This document shows positions 1 through 5,698 of a DNA stretch of 10,451 nucleotides, in pieces. The position numbers and the translations under genes were made by a program. This DNA is from Treponema sp. (GTDB taxonomy: Bacteria > Spirochaetota > Spirochaetia > Treponematales > Breznakiellaceae). Within the stretch, counting starts at the first letter, position 1. Every line of letters starts with the position of its first letter. The stretch lies in assembly GCA_031270205.1 (NCBI GenBank), contig JAISYA010000089.1, forward strand, positions 1 through 10,451. Reading direction: 5' to 3'. The notes below the pieces were generated by a model that did no database searches, was not told the DNA's origin, and saw only the letters and a list, made by a program, of their open reading frames with translations.

Positions 1-40
1 CCGGCCTTCCAATCAAGCGCAGAAGACACAACGCCGTTTT

Positions 41-81
41 CAAGGCAGGCTGCGCTTGCCAGGCCGCCCCGCGGAGGCCAT
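41..81. repeat. dispersed palindromic repeat, copy 1 (downstream of fhs)
   Basis: This lies just beyond the fhs stop codon. Positions 44-64 match the reverse complement of 9809-9829 at 20 of 21 bases, with an exact 16-base core at 49-64 (GCTGCGCTTGCCAGGC). The unit can fold: GGCAGGC (44-50) and GCTTGCC (54-60) pair over a 3-base loop with one G-U pair. The right flank, CGCTTGCC (53-60) and CCGCGGAGGC (69-78), recurs without the intervening 8 bases at 2928-2945. I read it as one copy of a small intergenic palindromic repeat family. It has no clear U-tract on the fhs strand, so it is not a convincing terminator. Confidence 0.5.
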
Positions 82-91
82 TAACCGCGTT

Positions 92-1837
92 TTAGAACAG
101 CCCTGCGATTTTTCCGGTATTGTCCACGTTGATCTTTTCGGCTGCCGGAACAGGGGGAAGACCGGGCATCGTCATAATTTCGCCGGTAAGCGCTACGATG
201 AAGCCCGCGCCCGCGGAAACCGTTACCTTGCGCACCGTGAGCCGCCAGTCCCGGGGCGCGCCCGGTTTGGCGGGATCGTCGGTAAAACTGTATTGGGTTT
301 TCGCCATACAAACGGGGATATTGCCGTAGCCGTTTTTTTCAAGCTGGTCAATGTCCTTCTGCGCGTCGGGAAGTATGTCTACGCCCCGGGCGTGATAGAT
401 GCGCACGGCTATGGCTTCGATCTTGTCCCTGATGCCGCCGCTCAGTTCGTAGCTGAACTTGAACGTCGACTGCTGCTCGCACAGTTCCACTACTTTTTCC
501 GCGAGGGCTTTTCCGCCCTCGCCGCCCCTGGCCCACACTTCAGAAAGCACCGCTTTGACGCCCTTCTCCCCGCACATTTTTGCTACCAGGTCAAGTTCGG
601 CCTTTGTGTCCGTGGGGAAGGCGTTGATGGCGACCACCGCGGGGAGGCCGTACACACCGGTGACATTTTCGATGTGCTGGAGCAGATTCGGCAGCCCCGC
701 TTCAAGGGCCTTGAGGCCTTCGCTGTTAAGTTCCGCCCCGGAAACGCCGCCGTGTCTCTTGAGCGCGCGTACCGTCGCCACGATGACCACCGCCGAAGGG
801 GTAAGACCGGCGAAGCGGCACTTGATGTCGAAGAATTTCTCCGCGCCCAGGTCCGCGCCGAAACCGGCTTCGGTAATCGCGTAGTCTCCGAGCTTGAGGG
901 CAAAGCGCGTCGCCATGACGGAGTTACAGCCGTGGGCAATATTGGCAAAGGGGCCGCCGTGTACAAACGAGGGAGTGCCTTCCAGCGTCTGCACCAGATT
1001 CGGCTTGAGCGCGTCCTTGAGCAGCGCAGCCATTGCGCCCTGCGCGTTAAGCTGCCCCGCGGTAACGGGCTTTTCCGCGCCGTCTTTGCGCTTCCCGTAG
1101 GTATAGCCCACAACGATGCGGGCAAGCCGCGCTTTAAGATCGTCGATGCCGGACGCCAGACAGAGAATCGCCATGATTTCGCTGGCAGCGGTAATGTCGT
1201 AGCCGTCTTCGCGGGAAACGCCGTTTGCCTTGCCGCCAAGCCCGTCCACGATAAAGCGGAGCTGCCGGTCGTTCATGTCAACGCAGCGGCGCCAGGTGAT
1301 CTTACGCGGATCGATGTTGAGCTTATTGCCCTGGTAGATGTGGTTGTCGATCATGGCCGCAAGCAGATTATTCGCCGCGCCTACCGCGTGGAAGTCGCCG
1401 GTAAAGTGCAGGTTGATGTCTTCCATGGGGATAAGCTGCGCCCAGCCGCCGCCCGCGGCCCCGCCCTTGACGCCGAACACCGGCCCGAGGGAAGGCTCGC
1501 GCAGCGCCACTATCACTTTTTTGCCGAGGAGCTTGAGGCCGTCGGCCAATCCCACCGTCGTAGTGGTTTTTCCCTCGCCCGCGGGGGTGGGAGTGATGGC
1601 GGTAACAAGGACCAGTTTTCCGTCCCGGTCGTGTTTGTGGTCGGTTAAATAACTATAATCAACTTTCGCCTTGAAATTGCCGTACTGTTCAAGGTACCGG
1701 CCGGGGATATTAGCCCGCCTGGCCACTTCCGGAATAGTATCCGAATGTTCAGGATAAACCGACCGGGCGATTTCAATGTCAGAGATAATATCGCCGTTGT
1801 CTTTCTTCGTGATTTTTTTTACGCCGTCGCCGGTCAT
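92..1837 (-). CDS. fhs: formate--tetrahydrofolate ligase (formyl-THF synthetase)
   Basis: This enzyme makes 10-formyl-THF from formate, THF and ATP in the cytoplasm. It is the entry step of the Wood-Ljungdahl methyl branch in acetogens and a source of one-carbon units elsewhere. The protein is 581 residues, slightly above the usual 555-560 because of a short N-terminal extension. Seen: the nucleotide-binding loop TPTPAGEGKTTTT (82-94), the first family signature GVKGGAAGGGW (122-132) followed by PMEDINLHFTGD (137-148), and the second signature VATVRALKRHGG (353-364). The usual Tyr after GGG in signature 1 is Trp here. The ATG at 1835-1837 is preceded by AAGGAG at good spacing, which supports this start. 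It follows metF by 40 bases on the same strand and is probably co-transcribed with it. Identity is near certain; an acetogenic role is inferred from the metF neighbour. Confidence 0.98.
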   Translation of the reverse strand: MTGDGVKKITKKDNGDIISDIEIARSVYPEHSDTIPEVARRANIPGRYLEQYGNFKAKVDYSYLTDHKHDRDGKLVLVTAITPTPAGEGKTTTTVGLADGLKLLGKKVIVALREPSLGPVFGVKGGAAGGGWAQLIPMEDINLHFTGDFHAVGAANNLLAAMIDNHIYQGNKLNIDPRKITWRRCVDMNDRQLRFIVDGLGGKANGVSREDGYDITAASEIMAILCLASGIDDLKARLARIVVGYTYGKRKDGAEKPVTAGQLNAQGAMAALLKDALKPNLVQTLEGTPSFVHGGPFANIAHGCNSVMATRFALKLGDYAITEAGFGADLGAEKFFDIKCRFAGLTPSAVVIVATVRALKRHGGVSGAELNSEGLKALEAGLPNLLQHIENVTGVYGLPAVVAINAFPTDTKAELDLVAKMCGEKGVKAVLSEVWARGGEGGKALAEKVVELCEQQSTFKFSYELSGGIRDKIEAIAVRIYHARGVDILPDAQKDIDQLEKNGYGNIPVCMAKTQYSFTDDPAKPGAPRDWRLTVRKVTVSAGAGFIVALTGEIMTMPGLPPVPAAEKINVDNTGKIAGLF

Positions 1838-1877
1838 ATTTTACTCCTTGAAATAAAAGTATCTTGTTTTACACAGC

Positions 1878-2810
1878 TCAAGAAATCTTACCGCGGACCA
1901 CTGTGGTTTTTATTCCGGAATCGCTGACGATCTTCGCCACATCGGGGCTACGGTTCAGGGTGTAGATGTGGATGCCGTCAACACCGGCGGCCATGTAGCC
2001 CCAAAGGGATTTAACCGTGTATTCCATGCCGGCCTTTTTGAAGTCCGCGGCCGTTTCCCTGACCACCACTTCGCTTGCGCCGCGCACCGGCGTATACTTC
2101 CCGATGATGGCCGCCAGTTCCGGGGGAATGGAACAGCCGTTGGAGACCGTCATGTTGATAATGGAGTCGCGTGAAAGAACGGGCATCAGGCCCATCACCA
2201 TGGGGAGGCGTATGCCGGCCCTGTAACATTTTTCACGGAAGCGCGAAAAGGCGCTGATGTCGTGGCAGAGCTGCAGCATGATAAATTCCGCGCCGGCATC
2301 CTGCTTGGCCTTGAGGAATGCGATGTCCGATTCGAGCGAGGGGGCCAGGATGTGTTTTTCAGCATAGCCCGCGCAGCCCATCGAGATTGCGGGGAAGTTT
2401 TCTTTAAGGAAGCCGATGAGGAAGTTGGCGTGTTCAAAATCACCGTCCGTGTTTGTTCGCGCCTTGCCCGTCTGCGGGTCTTTGGGAAAGTCGCCGCGCA
2501 GGGGCAAAAAGTTTTCGATTCCCAGATCGATGTAACTCTTGACAATCTCAAGAATATCCCGTTTACTGTTCCCGATACAGGTAAAGTGGCTCATGCAGGT
2601 TACCGCGCTGCCGGCGATAAACTTGCAAATCTCCCTGCTTTTTCCCGCATTCGTGCCCCCGGCCCCGTAAGTACAACTGACAAAATCCGGGCTGAAACGG
2701 AACAGTTCTTTCAGTTCCGCTTGCAGCCCAGGGATTCCGTCGTCTTCCTTGGGCGGAAACACCTCGAAGGAAAAGGTCATTCTTTGCTTGATACGTTCGC
2801 CGATTTTCAA
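1878..2810 (-). CDS. metF: methylenetetrahydrofolate reductase (MTHFR catalytic domain)
   Basis: It reduces 5,10-methylene-THF to 5-methyl-THF, using FAD, for methionine synthesis or the acetogenic methyl branch. From the chosen TTG start the protein is 310 residues, one TIM-barrel domain with no C-terminal regulatory domain. Seen: FSFEVFPPK (13-21) carrying the catalytic Glu16, TYGAGG (47-52), HFTC (75-78), LRGD (104-107), GCAGYAEKH (145-153), QLCHD (180-184) and HIYTLNR (281-287). Start choice: an upstream in-frame TTG at 2871-2873 would add 21 Arg/Lys/Ser-rich residues but has no good ribosome site. The TTG at 2808-2810 has GGAGG (plus-strand 2817-2821) six bases upstream and begins where the family begins. 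No metV or electron-partner gene adjoins it. It is first in the metF-fhs unit. Confidence 0.95.
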   Translation of the reverse strand: MKIGERIKQRMTFSFEVFPPKEDDGIPGLQAELKELFRFSPDFVSCTYGAGGTNAGKSREICKFIAGSAVTCMSHFTCIGNSKRDILEIVKSYIDLGIENFLPLRGDFPKDPQTGKARTNTDGDFEHANFLIGFLKENFPAISMGCAGYAEKHILAPSLESDIAFLKAKQDAGAEFIMLQLCHDISAFSRFREKCYRAGIRLPMVMGLMPVLSRDSIINMTVSNGCSIPPELAAIIGKYTPVRGASEVVVRETAADFKKAGMEYTVKSLWGYMAAGVDGIHIYTLNRSPDVAKIVSDSGIKTTVVRGKIS

Positions 2811-2816
2811 AATACG

Positions 2817-2821
2817 CCTCC
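2817..2821 (-). promoter_or_regulatory. metF ribosome binding site that sets a TTG start
   Basis: On the minus strand this reads GGAGG, within CGGAGG, with a 6-base spacer to TTG at 2808-2810. It favours the shorter metF product over the start 63 bases upstream. Confidence 0.7.
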
Positions 2822-2894
2822 GCTTTCCGGATCGGCTGCCGCTTCGCGCCTGTTTTCTGTCATAATCACTCAAATTCTTTTATATTATTCGAAC

Positions 2895-2947
2895 GAGCCT
2901 CGGATCGAACTAACGCTACGTTTATACCGCTTGCCCCGCGGAGGCTC
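2895..2947. repeat. dispersed palindromic repeat, copy 2, with inverted ends
   Basis: GAGCCTC (2895-2901) and GAGGCTC (2941-2947) form a 7-bp inverted repeat. The right half holds CGCTTGCC (2928-2935) joined directly to CCGCGGAGGC (2936-2945). The same two blocks occur at 53-60 and 69-78, where 8 bases separate them. It lies in the divergent spacer between metF and the flavoprotein gene, so it could also bear on their promoters. It is shorter and less similar to the other two copies than they are to each other. Confidence 0.4.
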
Positions 2948-3012
2948 ATTCTGCCGGTCTTGAGTATACGTTTTTCGGCTCAGGCGGACAAGGACCCGAA
3001 GAGACCACCCGG

Positions 3013-3028
3013 GCGGCGGTTGCGCCGC
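3013..3028. other. perfect 6-bp hairpin in the divergent spacer
   Basis: GCGGCG (3013-3018), loop GTTG (3019-3022), CGCCGC (3023-3028). There is no U-tract on either strand, so it is not an intrinsic terminator. A weak promoter-like pair for the plus-strand gene overlaps it: TTGCGC (3020-3025), 17 bases, TATCCT (3043-3048). The hairpin could be an operator or incidental. Apart from this, the repeat copy and an AT-rich patch near 2880-2890 that could carry the metF -10 box, I see nothing in 2811-3067. Confidence 0.3.
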
Positions 3029-3067
3029 GGTGCGTAATCCGTTATCCTTACACAAATGGAGGCAGGC

Positions 3068-3682
3068 ATGAAAGTGATCGCTTTTAACGGTAGTCCCCAT
3101 AATTACGGGGTAATTCAGAAAGCGCTTTCGCTTATGGCAAGCGCGCTTGAAAAAGAAGGGATTGAAACCGGGATAGTCCAGGCCGGAGAGGACATCAGGG
3201 GCTGTATTGACTGCCGGAAATGCAAGGAACTGGGGAAATGCGTTTTTGACGATGATTTGGTGAACCGCGCCGCGGAAATGACGGCCGGCGCCGACGGCAT
3301 TATCATCGGCTCGCCGGTGTATTATGGCGGCATCGCCGGTAATTTTAAATGTTTTCTTGACCGGCTGTTTTTTTCCGGCTTGCGGCTTGACTTCAAGCCC
3401 GCTTCGGCGCTGGTTTCCTGCCGCCGATCGGGGGGCATCAACGTCTTCCACCAGTTGAACAATTACTTCAATCTGGCCGGGGCGGTCATCACCCCCTCAA
3501 TTTACTGGGGCGTGGTACACGGCAACAGCCCCGAAGAACTGGCTGAGGACAAAGAGGGAATCTTCATTGCCGAAAACGCCGCCCGGAATATGGCCTGGCT
3601 CATCAAGGCCCTGGCTCTGGGAAAAAAGGAAATCCCCCTTCCCGCCGCAACAGCCCGGCCGAGGACCAACTTTATCCGCTGA
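3068..3682 (+). CDS. flavodoxin-fold NAD(P)H-dependent oxidoreductase, iron-sulfur flavoprotein-like
   Basis: This is a 204-residue soluble FMN-binding protein of the NADPH-dependent FMN reductase / iron-sulfur flavoprotein (Isf) type; its electron partner is unknown. Seen: the N-terminal strand-loop KVIAFNGSP (2-10), where GSP begins the phosphate-binding loop; the compact cysteine cluster CIDCRKCKELGKC (C-x2-C-x2-C-x5-C), which in Isf proteins holds a 4Fe-4S centre; and IIIGSPVYYGG, the second FMN-contact loop. The start at 3068 has GGAGG at 3058-3062 with a 5-base spacer. The in-frame ATG at 3056 overlaps that ribosome site and is unlikely to be used. It is transcribed away from metF-fhs. 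Assignment to the fold is firm; Isf membership rests on the cysteine spacing; an acetogenic link is only suggested by position. Confidence 0.9.
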   Translation: MKVIAFNGSPHNYGVIQKALSLMASALEKEGIETGIVQAGEDIRGCIDCRKCKELGKCVFDDDLVNRAAEMTAGADGIIIGSPVYYGGIAGNFKCFLDRLFFSGLRLDFKPASALVSCRRSGGINVFHQLNNYFNLAGAVITPSIYWGVVHGNSPEELAEDKEGIFIAENAARNMAWLIKALALGKKEIPLPAATARPRTNFIR

Positions 3683-3703
3683 ATATAGGAAAAGCGGAAA
3701 AAC

Positions 3704-3759
3704 CACGGACAAGTTCGCGTTGGAAGAGGATCCCCTTCAGGCTTGGAAGAGGGTCCGTG
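3704..3759. repeat. short direct and inverted repeats upstream of pheT
   Basis: TTGGAAGAGG(A/G)TCC occurs at 3720-3733 and again at 3743-3756, differing at one base. CACGGAC (3704-3710) is the inverse of GTCCGTG (3753-3759), so the stretch can close into a 7-bp stem around the first direct repeat. It sits between the flavoprotein stop and pheT. It may be part of a pheT leader or a repeat remnant; no function is evident. Confidence 0.4.
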
Positions 3760-3781
3760 CTTACCAATTTCTGTGCGTTTG

Positions 3782-3810
3782 GCGCCGGCGTCTCGTAGAC
3801 GTTCCGGCGC
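3782..3810. other. strong hairpin just upstream of pheT
   Basis: GCGCCGG (3782-3788) pairs with CCGGCGC (3804-3810). Inside it CGTCT (3789-3793) pairs with AGACG (3797-3801) over loop CGT, leaving only a TT bulge. That is 12 base pairs in 29 bases. It is followed by AAAATAAGG rather than a T-run, so it is not a plus-strand intrinsic terminator. It overlaps the -35 of the candidate pheT promoter. Confidence 0.55.
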
Positions 3811-3825
3811 AAAATAAGGTACAAT
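3796..3825 (+). promoter_or_regulatory. candidate pheT promoter
   Basis: TAGACG (3796-3801), an 18-base spacer, TACAAT (3820-3825): 4 of 6 and 5 of 6 matches to the housekeeping consensus. Transcription would start near 3832, shortly before the AAGGA ribosome site and the ATG at 3849. The -35 lies inside the hairpin at 3782-3810. Confidence 0.35.
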
Positions 3826-3848
3826 CCCCGTAATAAGGAAAACACGCT

Positions 3849-5606
3849 ATGCCCAAAATTGAAGTCAACGAGGAAGTTTTCTACGCGCTGGCCGACCCGG
3901 AAGGCCGGGGCCGCCTGCGGGAAAACCGGGAAGCCTTTGAGGAAGCCCTGAGCTGCGCCAAGGCGGAGCTTGATGAGGACAGCGACAAAAGTCTCCCCTT
4001 GGCGGAGCGGATCCTCAAAATAGAACTGAACGATACCAACCGGCCCGATCTCTGGGGAACGGCGGGCTGCGCCCGGCAGCTACGGGTGTACGGCGGCGGC
4101 GGTATACCGGAGTATCCCTTTTTTTCGCGGCCCGGCGGCGTACAAAAAACGGGGCGGAAAGTCAAAGTCAAACAAAGCGTTAAACAGGTGCGGCCGTACA
4201 TGGCGGGTTTTATCGCGGGCGGCAAGACGATCACCGATCCCATGTTGCGCGACATGATACAGACCCAGGAAAAGCTGGCGTGGAATTTTGGGCGGAAGCG
4301 GCGGACCATCTCCATGGGCCTGTACCGCATCTCCATGATCGAATGGCCGGTCATCTACAAGGGCGTGGACCCGGACAGCGTTTCCTTTGTGCCGCTGCAA
4401 TGGGAGACGCCCCTCTCCCTGCGGGAAATACTCAAGCGGCACCCCAAGGGGAAGGAATATGCCTTTATTCAGGAGCATGAGCCTATCCACCCCCTGTTAA
4501 CCGACTCGCGGGGAGAGGTCCTCTCCTATCCGCCGATCATTAATTCCGCGAGCCTCGGCGCGGTGCAGGTGGGGGATACGGATTTGTTTGTGGAAATTAC
4601 CGGCACGGACATCCACCCGGTAACGCTCGCCCTTTCCATTGTGGCCTGCGATCTGGCAGACAACGGCTTTACCATTGAGCCGGTGGAAATCGAATACGAG
4701 TACGACACGCCTTTCGGCGGGAACGTTGTCACGCCCTGGTACTTCCAGGAGCCGGTGTTCTGCTCGCTGGCCCGGGTCGCAAAATTCCTCGGCGAAAACC
4801 TGGGCGCGGACGAGTGCGTGCGCTCGCTTGCCCGTATGGGGGTACGCGCTGAAAAAGCCGCCGGCCTTGAACGGGGGAGCGCGTCGGGCGAAAGCGAGGG
4901 CGTGCGGGCCTGGCCGCCTGAGTACCGCAACGACTTTCTCCATGCCGCCGATGTCGCCGAAGACATAATGATCGGCCGCTCGCTTCATTCGTTTAAGCCC
5001 GTGCGCCCCGGCGACTTTACCATGGGGCGGCTCAGCCCCGTCACCCTGTACAGCAGAAGGATCAAGGAAATTCTCACCGGCATGGGCTATCAGGAGATGA
5101 TCTACAACTATCTGGGTTCCCGCAAGGACCTCGTTGAAAACATGCGGGGCGACGGCGGGAGGATCATCCGCATATCCAACCCCATGACCGAAAACTACGA
5201 GTACGTGCGGGATTCGGTGCTGGCCTCTCTTATGGCAAGCGAATCCGTTTCGGGCCACTCGGCCTACCCCCACCGGATTTTTGAAATCGGCAAAGTAGCC
5301 TATAGGGACGAGGCCGAAAACTACGGAACCGTCACTCGCCAGTACGCGGGTTTTCTGCACGCGGACAAGGACGCCAACTTTAACACCGCGGCGGGCCAGC
5401 TTCAGACTCTCTGCTATTACCTTTCCCGCGAATACGAGGTGCGGGAATCAGGCGACCCCCGCTTTATCCCGGGCCGGGCCGCCGCCGTTTTGTACCGGGG
5501 CCGCGAAATCGGCGTATTCGGCGAGGTCCACCCCGAAGTGCTGGAAAACTGGGGCGTTACCGTCCCCTGCACCGCGGGCGAAATCGATCTGGAAGCGCTG
5601 ATGTAG
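3849..5606 (+). CDS. pheT: phenylalanine--tRNA ligase beta subunit, archaeal/spirochaetal type
   Basis: Beta subunit of the heterotetrameric PheRS, which charges tRNA-Phe together with PheS. At 585 residues it is much shorter than the roughly 800-residue bacterial form: there is no N-terminal EMAP-like tRNA-binding domain and no C-terminal anticodon-binding domain, as in the archaeal/eukaryotic type used by spirochaetes. Seen: NDTNRPDLWG (61-70), a B3/B4 editing region (about 110-280), a B5 region (about 285-383) ending in PPEYRNDFLHAADVAEDIM (356-374), and a catalytic-like core to the C terminus (about 395-580) with ISNPMTENY and FGEVHPEVLENWG. The start has AAGGA upstream with a 9-base spacer. 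pheS is not next to it in this window, so the subunits must be made from separate loci. Confidence 0.96.
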   Translation: MPKIEVNEEVFYALADPEGRGRLRENREAFEEALSCAKAELDEDSDKSLPLAERILKIELNDTNRPDLWGTAGCARQLRVYGGGGIPEYPFFSRPGGVQKTGRKVKVKQSVKQVRPYMAGFIAGGKTITDPMLRDMIQTQEKLAWNFGRKRRTISMGLYRISMIEWPVIYKGVDPDSVSFVPLQWETPLSLREILKRHPKGKEYAFIQEHEPIHPLLTDSRGEVLSYPPIINSASLGAVQVGDTDLFVEITGTDIHPVTLALSIVACDLADNGFTIEPVEIEYEYDTPFGGNVVTPWYFQEPVFCSLARVAKFLGENLGADECVRSLARMGVRAEKAAGLERGSASGESEGVRAWPPEYRNDFLHAADVAEDIMIGRSLHSFKPVRPGDFTMGRLSPVTLYSRRIKEILTGMGYQEMIYNYLGSRKDLVENMRGDGGRIIRISNPMTENYEYVRDSVLASLMASESVSGHSAYPHRIFEIGKVAYRDEAENYGTVTRQYAGFLHADKDANFNTAAGQLQTLCYYLSREYEVRESGDPRFIPGRAAAVLYRGREIGVFGEVHPEVLENWGVTVPCTAGEIDLEALM

Positions 5607-5660
5607 GTACACAGGGCATCGGCGAGACACCTCATTTTGAAATGGTACTGAAGGGTATAG

Positions 5661-5690
5661 TTGAAATCCGCCGGTCGTTAATGGTATAAT
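5661..5690 (+). promoter_or_regulatory. strong promoter directly upstream of the GH18 lipoprotein gene
   Basis: TTGAAA (5661-5666), an 18-base spacer, TATAAT (5685-5690): 5 of 6 and 6 of 6 consensus bases. Only 8 bases separate the -10 box from the ATG at 5699, so the predicted transcript start (about 5696-5698) leaves one to three leader bases and no Shine-Dalgarno. I see no terminator between the pheT stop and this promoter. Confidence 0.6.
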
Positions 5691-5698
5691 ACCGGGAA

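Noticed and set aside
56..1648. A 530-codon plus-strand open frame opposite fhs
   Set aside because: It is antisense to a complete, motif-rich fhs gene; its predicted protein is rich in Arg, His and Val without any recognisable family, a typical shadow in GC-rich DNA.
3056..3067. ATG at 3056 as the start of the flavoprotein gene
   Set aside because: It overlaps the GGAGG that serves the ATG at 3068, and the fold begins directly at KVIAFNGSP.
2885..3451. A 188-codon minus-strand frame across the divergent spacer and the flavoprotein gene
   Set aside because: It overlaps a strongly supported plus-strand gene and runs through the palindromic repeat; no motif supports it.
3782..3810. The pheT-proximal hairpin as an intrinsic terminator of the flavoprotein gene
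   Set aside because: It is followed by AAAATAAGG, not by a run of T.
3683..3848. T-box or other tRNA-sensing leader for pheT
   Set aside because: The spacer is too short, has no T-box sequence and no terminator U-tract.
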